Source: Helicobacter sp. MIT 11-5569 | Lineage (GTDB): Bacteria; Campylobacterota; Campylobacteria; Campylobacterales; Helicobacteraceae | Assembly: GCF_000765695.2 (NCBI RefSeq) | Contig: NZ_JRPB02000003.1 | Span: forward strand, 1 to 64,000 | Length of the DNA: 64,000 nt | Direction: 5' to 3' | In this document: positions 9,012 to 16,712 of the stretch, one piece after another | Layout: each line of letters begins with the position of its first letter | How positions within the stretch are numbered: position 1 is the first letter of the stretch | The notes under the pieces: generated by a model | Database searches by the model: none | What the model was told of the DNA's origin: nothing | What the model saw: the letters and a program-made list of their open reading frames with translations, nothing else | Translations under genes and position numbers: made by a program

Positions 9012-9164
9012 TCTTTCCTCCTTAAAATTCTTTGATTATAGCATTAAATCGGCATTTTGAAGAAAAATTTAAGATTAGTAAAAGATTCTATATAAGGAAT
9101 CCTTTTAAAAGTTAAACTTAATAGGATTTCACAAATTGAAAATTTTTTGTGTTTTTTAAGTATT

Positions 9165-10472
9165 CTACGCATTATCTAGTCGTTTTATCAGCGATTGCGC
9201 ATTTAAGTGATTCCATTGCTCTCCACTTTCCATATCCTTTAAAGAATAAGTTTGCTTCTCTTTCTCCTCGCTTCCAAGCACAATTACATATTTATATCCT
9301 TTCGCATTTGCATAGGCAAAAGATTTTTTAGGTTTGACAATCTCGGGATAAACTTCAATCTTTAGCCCCAAACTGCGCAGATTTTGTGCAGCAGTGTAGC
9401 CATATTCTAAGGAATCTAACGCAATTAATAGTGCATTTGCGACATTTGTATCACTTTTGATTAAATGTAATTCTTCTAATCCTGCTAGCAATCTATCTAA
9501 TCCAATGCTTGCTCCAACGCCGCTCATAGAATCTTTGGAGAAGTTTTGTGTGAGATTATCATAGCGTCCGCCAGAACAAACAGAGCCTAAAGAGGGGAGG
9601 TTATTGAGTGTAGTTTCATAAACGATTCCTGTATAATAGCCAAGCCCACGTGCAATGGAGAGATTGATTTTATAAAATTGCGCTGGAATTAATGGTTCTA
9701 AAATTTTGCAAAGTGCGCTTAGCTCATCAATCCCATTTTTAAGCGTGGTATTTAGCTCTCTAAAAGATTCTAATTCTTTTAACAATTCCAATGCGCTGCT
9801 ATTTTGCTCTTTGGCGATAAAATTTAAAAGCATATTGATAGAATCCAAACTTAGCGGAGTTTTTTCTTGCAATTCTTGTAAAACACTTTTTTTTCCGATT
9901 TTGTCAATTTTGTCAATAATTCTTAGCGTTTCTACTGTGTGTGCTTCTGCATTAAGAGATTCCATTAATCCATTAAAAATTTTCCTGTTGTTAATATGGA
10001 TTGTAAAGTCTCTAAGTCCCAAATCATAAAGTGTTTGGTAGATGACTTGTAAAATCTCGACATCTGCTCCAATGCTATTTGTGCCAATAAAATCAAAATC
10101 GCATTGAGTAAATTCCCTATAACGCCCTTTTTGAGCGCGTTCCCCTCGAAATACATTACCAATACAATAACGTTTAAAAGGAAGCCCAACTTCATTTTTG
10201 TATTGCGCAATAAAGCGCGCTAAAGGCACGGTTAAATCAAAGCGCAAGGCAACTTCACGCCCGCCATGGTCTAAGAAATGATACATTTCTTTTTGGATTT
10301 CATCACTTCCTTGTTTTTTAAGAATTTCAGCATATTCTAAATGCGGAGTTTCAATAGGAGAGAATCCAAATTTTTCAAAAGAAGTTACAATGCTTTTTAA
10401 CATCGTTGATTTAGCATACGCTTCCCTTGGGAGTCTGTCTTTAAAACCACTTAAAGTGCGAGGTGTAATCAT
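9165..10472 (-). CDS. hisS: Histidyl-tRNA synthetase
   Basis: About 435 aa starting MITPRTLSGFKD at 10472, with GGAG seven bases upstream; an upstream in-frame start is less suitable. Class II motifs are visible: motif 2 RGERAQKGRYREFTQCDFD, the HisA motif LGYYTGIVYE, and motif 3 with SGGRYDNL and GVGASIGLDRL. A C-terminal anticodon-binding domain follows from about residue 335. It charges tRNA-His in the cytoplasm. The gene stands alone on the minus strand, divergent from rpmE. Confidence 0.96.
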   Translation of the reverse strand: MITPRTLSGFKDRLPREAYAKSTMLKSIVTSFEKFGFSPIETPHLEYAEILKKQGSDEIQKEMYHFLDHGGREVALRFDLTVPLARFIAQYKNEVGLPFKRYCIGNVFRGERAQKGRYREFTQCDFDFIGTNSIGADVEILQVIYQTLYDLGLRDFTIHINNRKIFNGLMESLNAEAHTVETLRIIDKIDKIGKKSVLQELQEKTPLSLDSINMLLNFIAKEQNSSALELLKELESFRELNTTLKNGIDELSALCKILEPLIPAQFYKINLSIARGLGYYTGIVYETTLNNLPSLGSVCSGGRYDNLTQNFSKDSMSGVGASIGLDRLLAGLEELHLIKSDTNVANALLIALDSLEYGYTAAQNLRSLGLKIEVYPEIVKPKKSFAYANAKGYKYVIVLGSEEKEKQTYSLKDMESGEQWNHLNAQSLIKRLDNA

Positions 10473-10616
10473 TAGATTGCTCCATTTTATTTTCAAGAAA
10501 TAAGAATGAAAATTTTAACAAAAATATTCTAAAGATTTGTAGAATTTATGCTTAAATTTAGTATTTATAAGGTAGAATCACAACTTTTATATTTACTTTA
10601 TTAAAAGGCAAAGACA

Positions 10617-10820
10617 ATGAAAAAAGGAATCCACCCAGAATATGTCCCTTGCAAAGTAACTTGCGTAACAAGTGGAAAACAAATTGAAATTATGAGCACA
10701 AAACCTGAATTAAGAATTGATATTTCTTCATTTTGCCACCCGTTTTATACAGGTTCTGATAAAGTTGTAGATACAGCAGGACGGGTTGAAAAATTCAAGC
10801 AAAGATATAAGCTTAAATAG
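10617..10820 (+). CDS. rpmE: 50S ribosomal protein L31
   Basis: 67 aa beginning [16 protein letters not shown], the typical bL31 start, with a later SFCHPFYTG. Cys12, Cys16 and the later Cys suggest a zinc-binding (C+) or recently degraded C+ type. It sits at the head of a run continuing with rsmI and the rRNA methyltransferase, a common Campylobacterota arrangement. It binds the central protuberance and bridges the ribosomal subunits. Confidence 0.95.
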   Translation: MKKGIHPEYVPCKVTCVTSGKQIEIMSTKPELRIDISSFCHPFYTGSDKVVDTAGRVEKFKQRYKLK

Positions 10821-10849
10821 TTTTCTAAAAATCTTGTAAATGAGCTTGT

Positions 10850-11674
10850 ATGGTTACTTTTTTACCCACTCCAATTGGTAACCTGCAAGATATTACCCTT
10901 CATACTTTAGAAGTTTTAAAGCAATGTGATGTGCTTTTGTGTGAAGACACAAGAGTTAGCAAAAAACTTGTTTCACTTCTAATAGAGCGCAATCTCTTGT
11001 CTGCTAAGGATTATCAGTATTTTGCTTTTCACACACATAATCAAGAGACATTTTTAAACCAAGTTTCCTTAGAGTTTTTCAATCAAAGAATCGGTTTTTT
11101 AAGTGATGCGGGAATGCCTTGCATTAGCGACCCCGGCGTAGAGCTTGTGCGCTTTTTGCAGCTACATAATCTTCCTTTTGAAGTTTTAGGGGGGATTAGT
11201 GCTGTTACGCTAATGGTGGCATTTAGCGGAATCGTAGAAAAAGAATTTAGCTTTTTGGGATTTCCTCCGCATAAAATAAAAGAAAAAATGGAGTATTTTT
11301 CTTCTGCATTTAAAAGCCTTTATCCTATTATTTTTTATGAATCTCCGTATCGTTTGATTGAGAGCTTAGAAATAATGGAGCAAATTGATAAAAATAGGGA
11401 AGTGTTTTTAGCAAAAGAGCTAACAAAAAAGTATCAACAGAGCTTTAAGGGAAGTTTGGAATCTGTTTTAAAGAGGCTAAAAGATTCCAATAGTGCAACT
11501 TTGTTTAAAGGAGAATGGGCAATGGTCGTAGATAAGGCAAAGAATAGTGAGAGTTACACATTGAGTGAAGAAGCATTATTGGCATTAGAGATTCCGCCAA
11601 AGATTAAAGCAAAGATTCTAGTGAAGATGAAAGGCGGAAATGCGAGTGATTATTACCAAAGCTTGATAAAATAG
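10850..11674 (+). CDS. rsmI: 16S rRNA (cytidine-1402-2'-O)-methyltransferase
   Basis: 274 aa. TFLPTPIGNLQDIT, LLCEDTRVSKKLV and SDAGMPCISDPG are the diagnostic motifs of the RsmI (tetrapyrrole-methylase fold) family, and YESPYRLIESL is also conserved. It uses S-adenosylmethionine to methylate the ribose of C1402 in the decoding centre. It lies 29 bases after rpmE. The start at 10850 is placed by homology of the N terminus. Confidence 0.93.
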   Translation: MVTFLPTPIGNLQDITLHTLEVLKQCDVLLCEDTRVSKKLVSLLIERNLLSAKDYQYFAFHTHNQETFLNQVSLEFFNQRIGFLSDAGMPCISDPGVELVRFLQLHNLPFEVLGGISAVTLMVAFSGIVEKEFSFLGFPPHKIKEKMEYFSSAFKSLYPIIFYESPYRLIESLEIMEQIDKNREVFLAKELTKKYQQSFKGSLESVLKRLKDSNSATLFKGEWAMVVDKAKNSESYTLSEEALLALEIPPKIKAKILVKMKGGNASDYYQSLIK

Positions 11675-11707
11675 GAAAAAATTTTAAGAAAAAATAGGAT
11701 AGAATCA

Positions 11708-12394
11708 GTGGTTGTTTATGGCAAGCGTATTGCAGAATATATACTGTTAAGACATAGCGACAAGATTACACAAATCTATTTGGCAAAAGAAATTGACAAA
11801 AAGCAATTTAATGCCTTTGTAAAGCTTAATATTCCTTTGTTTCGTGTGGATTCCAAAAAAGCACAAGCAATGGCGAAAGGTGGTAATCATCAAGGTTATT
11901 TATTAGAAATTCCCTCTATTGTTCCTTTGGAATTTAGCACATTAAAGGCAATGGAGTTTGTTCTTGTGCTTTGTGGGATTAGTGATGTTGGTAATATTGG
12001 TGCGCTTTTTCGTAGCGCGTATGTGTTAGGTGTTGATGGAATCGTGATTTGCGGAATGAAGGAATTAAAACAAGAAGGAGCATTGCGAGCAAGTGCTGGA
12101 GCAATGCTAGATATGCCTTTTGCACTTGTATATAATGCCTTAGATGTTGCCAATGAGTTAAAATTCGCTGGGTTTAAACTTTATGGAACAGACTTGGAAT
12201 GCAAGGATTCTGCGGTAATTACAAAAGGTAAAAAAGCATTATTTTTAGGTAGTGAAGGTGGAGGTTTGAGTTCAAAAATTTTAAAGAAAATGGATGCAAA
12301 TTTAACGATTTCACAAAAAAGAGATTTTGATTCTTTAAATGTTAGCACGGCAGGTGCAATTTTGATAGATAGGATGATAAATGGAAGATTTTGA
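11708..12394 (+). CDS. rlmB: TrmH/SpoU family RNA 2'-O-methyltransferase (RlmB-like)
   Basis: 228 aa from a GTG start with a weak AGGAT site. The N terminus (VVYGKRIAEYIL) matches the RlmB substrate-binding domain. The SPOUT motifs follow: GISDVGNIGALFRSAYVLG, KALFLGSEGGGLS and a C-terminal LNVSTAGAILIDRM. The family methylates ribose in 23S rRNA (G2251 in the reference enzyme) or tRNA; the exact target here is inferred. It overlaps the next gene by 14 bases, implying coupled translation. Confidence 0.85.
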   Translation: MVVYGKRIAEYILLRHSDKITQIYLAKEIDKKQFNAFVKLNIPLFRVDSKKAQAMAKGGNHQGYLLEIPSIVPLEFSTLKAMEFVLVLCGISDVGNIGALFRSAYVLGVDGIVICGMKELKQEGALRASAGAMLDMPFALVYNALDVANELKFAGFKLYGTDLECKDSAVITKGKKALFLGSEGGGLSSKILKKMDANLTISQKRDFDSLNVSTAGAILIDRMINGRF

Positions 12395-13271
12395 AAAATT
12401 ACGAAATATAGGTGCAAGAGAAATTTCAAAACATACGCATATTGCGTTAAATAAGATTCAATATATTTTAGACCGCAATTATAAAGAACTAAAAGATAAT
12501 GCAACAACGCATGGATTATTGCAGATATTAGAGAGAGAATATCATATTAGCCTAAAGCAATGGGAAGATGAATATAAAGAATTTTGGAAGAGTTATGATA
12601 GTGAAGATGAAGAAATTGGACCTTTGGTGAATTTTAAAGTTACGCATGAAGTTATCAAGCCAAATTCTAAAACAGGTATGATTTTAAGTGTTTTTCTTGT
12701 AGTGTTTTTAAGTGTGGGATTTTTTACCTATAGAAATTTTACTATGGTAGAAGATTCTGAAGAAGTAGCAGAATCACAAAAAACAGAATCTCAAGTGCAA
12801 GAAGAAAAGTTAAAAGATTCTGAAAATGAAACTTTAAACGAAGATGATTTGAGTAACCTTGGTAAAGAGAATAACGCTACAAATGTTACAGCGGTTTTAG
12901 AAACAACAAATAGTTTAGATGCATCTGCCTCTACTCCTATTAATGTTTTGCCAAAAGATTCCAATGAAGAAACTTTAAATGTGGAGGTAAAAAAAGTTTC
13001 TATTGTGCCTTTGAGCAATGTGTGGGTTGGGATTGTATATTTAGATAGCAGAAAGAGAGCTTCTTTTATGACAGAAAATGCTTTTGATGTGGATTTAGGG
13101 CGACCACAGACTATTGTTACGGGGCATGGAATGTTAGAGGTTGATGTTTCAGGGGAGAAATCTGCGTTTAATTCTGCCAATAAAATGTTCTTTGTCGTAG
13201 ATAAAGAAGGAAATTTTACACAAGTTACACAAGGGCAGTATGATGTAGCGACTAGAGGATTAGGGTGGTAG
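12381..13271 (+). CDS. RodZ-like membrane protein with an N-terminal HTH domain
   Basis: 296 aa. Residues 1-75 look like a helix-turn-helix domain (REISKHTHIALNKIQYIL). One transmembrane segment lies around residues 95-115 (GMILSVFLVVFLSVGFF). A long acidic Glu/Ser/Asn-rich linker follows, then a C-terminal extracytoplasmic beta domain (about 215-296; VSIVPLSNVWVGIVYLDSR). This order, HTH, membrane helix, linker and beta domain, is that of the cytoskeletal protein RodZ, so a role in cell shape is inferred, not shown. It overlaps the methyltransferase gene upstream, and the next gene follows after two bases. Confidence 0.6.
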   Translation: MEDFEKLRNIGAREISKHTHIALNKIQYILDRNYKELKDNATTHGLLQILEREYHISLKQWEDEYKEFWKSYDSEDEEIGPLVNFKVTHEVIKPNSKTGMILSVFLVVFLSVGFFTYRNFTMVEDSEEVAESQKTESQVQEEKLKDSENETLNEDDLSNLGKENNATNVTAVLETTNSLDASASTPINVLPKDSNEETLNVEVKKVSIVPLSNVWVGIVYLDSRKRASFMTENAFDVDLGRPQTIVTGHGMLEVDVSGEKSAFNSANKMFFVVDKEGNFTQVTQGQYDVATRGLGW

Positions 13272-13273
13272 AT

Positions 13274-14122
13274 ATGAAAAAGAGTGTTGTTGCTATAATC
13301 TTTGGAATCGTAATTGTATTTTTAGATTCTACATTTGCACAAACTCCTGTTTTGCAAAATCCCATAGATTATAAGGTAATGCAGCTTTTAGGGGTAGATG
13401 ATTATAAAATTAATCAAAAGTTTATTCAGCGTCTTTTTAGTAATCAAGGTTATTTTTTAGATGATAAAGGGCAACCTGATTTGTATAAAATTTCTAAGAC
13501 GTTGAAGCAAAATGGGCTTTTGAAACTCACTTTTAAGCAACCAATGGAATTAGAGATAGCCTTTGTGGTGCATGATAATCCTCAAGCTTTTGTTAGCGCG
13601 CTTTATGATGTATTAGATGCAATGGGGTATTATTATTTTTTGGTGAAACAAAGCTTATTAGATGAAAAGCAGTTTAAATTTGTGCTTTCTATGAATACAG
13701 AATATGCCATAGACCCTATGCTTTTGCAAGAAAGATTAAGGGGATATGGTTATATTGTTCAGAGTATTGAGCGGACAAATCTTTCACAATGGAACTATGA
13801 TGTCGCTCTTTCAAGCTTCAAATATCCAAAGGCGACTTTATTAGAGTTAAATAAACAACACCATAAAGCAAGTCTCAAAGGGGAATATTGGTATAGCATT
13901 GAATCTGGAAAGCAACTTGATGTTAAATCCAGCAACAATATTACTTGGTATCCTAAAATTGTATTTTATGATAGGGAGTTAAATGTCTTAGAAATTGTAG
14001 GCAGCCAAAAATTAATGCGCACAATTAAAAAAGAGATTCCAAAAAATACACGATTTGTGAAGATTACAGATACTTATTTACCAATTACTATCAAAAATGG
14101 TTTAGATGTTGTGTTACAATAA
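13274..14122 (+). CDS. Exported hypothetical protein
   Basis: About 282 aa. The start at 13274 (MKKSVVAIIFG) is chosen because AGGGTGG lies six bases upstream; a GTG at 13265 would overlap the previous stop. The N terminus is a signal peptide ending around STFAQ. The mature part has no further membrane segment and contains repeated pairs of short alpha/beta units (AFVVHDNPQAFVSALYDVL). No family is recognised. It sits tightly downstream of the RodZ-like gene, so a shared envelope role is possible. Confidence 0.65.
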   Translation: MKKSVVAIIFGIVIVFLDSTFAQTPVLQNPIDYKVMQLLGVDDYKINQKFIQRLFSNQGYFLDDKGQPDLYKISKTLKQNGLLKLTFKQPMELEIAFVVHDNPQAFVSALYDVLDAMGYYYFLVKQSLLDEKQFKFVLSMNTEYAIDPMLLQERLRGYGYIVQSIERTNLSQWNYDVALSSFKYPKATLLELNKQHHKASLKGEYWYSIESGKQLDVKSSNNITWYPKIVFYDRELNVLEIVGSQKLMRTIKKEIPKNTRFVKITDTYLPITIKNGLDVVLQ

Positions 14123-14141
14123 TTTTAAAGAAGGATAAGAA

Positions 14142-15359
14142 ATGTTTGATGAGATTGAGTTTGAACGCATAAAACGTTTGCCAAAATATGTCTTTGCTGC
14201 TATTAACGAAATCAAGCTAAAAATGCGCCAAGAAGGCGAAGATGTGATTGATTTTAGTATGGGAAATCCTGATGGCGCAACACCTAATCATATTATTGAT
14301 AAACTCTGTGAAGCAGCGCAAAAACCCAAAAATCATGGCTATTCTGCAAGTAAAGGAATCTATAAATTGCGTCTCGCATTTAGTGATACTTACAAGCGCA
14401 AATATGGCATATCGCTTAATCCAGATACGCAAGTTTGTGTCTCAATGGGTTCTAAAGAAGGCTATGTGCATTTAATTCAAGCAATTACAAATCCGGGCGA
14501 TACCGCAATCGTTGCAGAACCTGCTTATCCGATTCATTATTATGCGTTTATGTTAGCAGGAGCAAATGTTGCAACTTTTGGGCTAAAATGGAATGAACAT
14601 TATGAATTAGACGAAGAAGCTTATTTTCAATCTTTGCAAAAAGCTCTTAAAAACACAATGCCTAAACCAAAATTTGTTGTAACAAATTTTCCGCACAATC
14701 CTACAACAGTCGTGGTTTATAAAAGATTCTATGAAAGACTTGTTGCGCTTGCTAAAGAGGAGAGATTCTATATTATCAATGATATTGCTTATGCAGATTT
14801 GAGTTTTGGGGGCTATGTCGCGCCTTCTATTTTTGAAGTTGAAGGTGCATTAGATGTCGCAGTGGAATCCTACACACTTTCAAAAAGCTATAATATGGCG
14901 GGTTGGCGCGTAGGTTGTGTTGTGGGCAATGAAAAACTCGTTGGTGCATTGCAAAAAATCAAAAGTTGGCTAGATTATGGGCTTTATACTCCAATCCAAA
15001 TTGCTTCTACGATTGCTTTAAATGAAGACCAAACCTGTGTGAAAGAAATTGCCAATAAATACGAACATCGTATGGATGTGTTAATTGATAGCTTTAGCGC
15101 AGCAGGTTGGAAAATGACAAAACCTAAAGCGAGTATGTTTATTTGGGCGGAGATTCCAGAATGTGCCAAACATTTAGGAAGTATGGAATTTTCTAAGCGA
15201 CTTTTACAAGAAGCAAAGATTGCAGTGAGTCCGGGAATTGGGTTTGGCAATCATGGAGATAATTATGTGCGCATTGCTTTAATAGAAAATGAAAATAGAA
15301 TCCGACAAGCTGCAAGGAATCTTAAGAAATTTCTAAAGCAATTTGAAACAGAAAAGTAG
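14142..15359 (+). CDS. Class I/II PLP aminotransferase (AspB/AlaC-like)
   Basis: 405 aa. The PLP-lysine motif is SKSYNMAGWRVGC (Lys near residue 245). NFPHNPTTVVV, NDIAYADLSF and a final YVRIAL arginine motif are typical of fold-type I enzymes. The sequence most resembles the AlaC/LL-diaminopimelate aminotransferase branch, annotated aspB in Helicobacter. It probably transfers amino groups between alanine or aspartate and 2-oxoglutarate; the exact substrate cannot be read from sequence. AAGGATAAG lies before the ATG. Confidence 0.85.
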   Translation: MFDEIEFERIKRLPKYVFAAINEIKLKMRQEGEDVIDFSMGNPDGATPNHIIDKLCEAAQKPKNHGYSASKGIYKLRLAFSDTYKRKYGISLNPDTQVCVSMGSKEGYVHLIQAITNPGDTAIVAEPAYPIHYYAFMLAGANVATFGLKWNEHYELDEEAYFQSLQKALKNTMPKPKFVVTNFPHNPTTVVVYKRFYERLVALAKEERFYIINDIAYADLSFGGYVAPSIFEVEGALDVAVESYTLSKSYNMAGWRVGCVVGNEKLVGALQKIKSWLDYGLYTPIQIASTIALNEDQTCVKEIANKYEHRMDVLIDSFSAAGWKMTKPKASMFIWAEIPECAKHLGSMEFSKRLLQEAKIAVSPGIGFGNHGDNYVRIALIENENRIRQAARNLKKFLKQFETEK

Positions 15360-15367
15360 CCAAAATA

Positions 15368-16705
15368 ATGCAACAAGAGGAATCGCAAAATACAAAAGAG
15401 GGGTTTATAGAGCGGTATTTTAAGCTTAAAAGTAAGCAAAGCAATATCAAAACAGAGCTTATGGCAGGCTTTACGATTTTCTTATCCATGCTTTATGTGA
15501 TTCCTGTTTCTTCTGAAATTCTTTCACATGCAGGTATGCCAAAGGACGCTCTAATTACAGCTATCACACTTGTTACGATTCTCTCTACACTTGCATGTGG
15601 ATTGTATGCAAATACACCTGTGGCAATGAGTGTGGGAATGGGTTTAAATGCGTATTTCACCTATGGAATCGTGCAAGGCATTGGAATCTCGTGGCAACAA
15701 GCTTTAGGAATTGTCTTTATTTCTGGTGTTGTTTTTATTATCGTTTCTTTTAGTAATTTTAGGATATGGATTCTTAAATCTATCCCCAAAAACTTGCGCT
15801 TTGCACTCTGTGTTGGGCTTGGAGCATTTCTTGCAACTATTGGGCTTAAAGGTTTGGGATTCTTTGTGCTACAAAATGGCAATCTTTTATTAGGAAATTT
15901 GAGTGAAATCTCCACACTTTTAGGCACTCTTGGTATTTTGTTAATCCTTGTTTTGTATCTCTTAAAAGTTCAAGGTGCATTTATCTTAGGAATCATCATT
16001 CTTAGTCTTTTAGGATTCTTCTTTGGAATTTCTCCTTTGCCTACACAAATCCTTTCTTCCCCTGCTTCTCTTGCGCCGCTTGCTTTTGAGCTAGAGATTC
16101 TAAGTGTTTTAAAATTTGCGTTTATTCCGATTATTTTAACCCTTATGGTTACAGATTTGTTTGATTCTTTAGGCACGCTTTCAGGAATCGGAACGAAGGC
16201 AAATCTATTTGTCGCATTAGAAGATAATAGCACAAAAAAAGATAAAGCATTGGAGAAAACCTTGCAAGTTGATGCTGTTGCAACCACAATGGGAAGCTTG
16301 TTTGGAGTTTCAACCACAACAAGTTTTTTAGAATCCGCAAGTGGTGTAGCAATGGGCGGGAGAAGCGGGCTTAGTGCTATTTTTACCGCACTCTTCTTTT
16401 GCCTTACACTTTTTATGCTACCACTATTTTTAAGCATTCCTTCTTTTGCGATTTATCCTGTTTTGGTTGTCGTGGGAGTGGCGATGTTTTTAGAAATTGC
16501 ACGGATTGATTTTAGCGACTCTGCTTCAGCGGTTGCTAGCTTTTTTGTTATCTTGCTTATGCCTTTGACGACTTCTATTACCATTGGGCTAAGTGCTGGA
16601 TTTTTGGTGTGTTTGTTAATTTTAATCATTCAGCGACAATGGCAAAAAATCAATTTTGGCTTGATTTTTATCGCATTCCTTAGCTTGCTACCTTTCATAC
16701 TTTAG
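15368..16705 (+). CDS. NCS2 family purine permease (AzgA-like)
   Basis: 445 aa with about 12-14 hydrophobic segments. TELMAGFTIFLSMLYVIPV, a motif rich in small residues (MSVGMGLNAYFTYG) and DLFDSLGTLSGIGTKA are hallmarks of the AzgA (COG2252) branch of nucleobase:cation symporters, which take up adenine, guanine or hypoxanthine. GVSTTTSFLESASGVAMGGRSGL supplies the conserved second repeat motif. It lies in the inner membrane. It starts nine bases after the aminotransferase, and ccoI follows seven bases later. Confidence 0.88.
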   Translation: MQQEESQNTKEGFIERYFKLKSKQSNIKTELMAGFTIFLSMLYVIPVSSEILSHAGMPKDALITAITLVTILSTLACGLYANTPVAMSVGMGLNAYFTYGIVQGIGISWQQALGIVFISGVVFIIVSFSNFRIWILKSIPKNLRFALCVGLGAFLATIGLKGLGFFVLQNGNLLLGNLSEISTLLGTLGILLILVLYLLKVQGAFILGIIILSLLGFFFGISPLPTQILSSPASLAPLAFELEILSVLKFAFIPIILTLMVTDLFDSLGTLSGIGTKANLFVALEDNSTKKDKALEKTLQVDAVATTMGSLFGVSTTTSFLESASGVAMGGRSGLSAIFTALFFCLTLFMLPLFLSIPSFAIYPVLVVVGVAMFLEIARIDFSDSASAVASFFVILLMPLTTSITIGLSAGFLVCLLILIIQRQWQKINFGLIFIAFLSLLPFIL

Positions 16706-16712
16706 GGATTTT

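Noticed and set aside
11199-11204. G6 run inside rsmI as a phase-variation tract
   Set aside because: The run is short and the frame is intact across it; six bases are unlikely to slip often.
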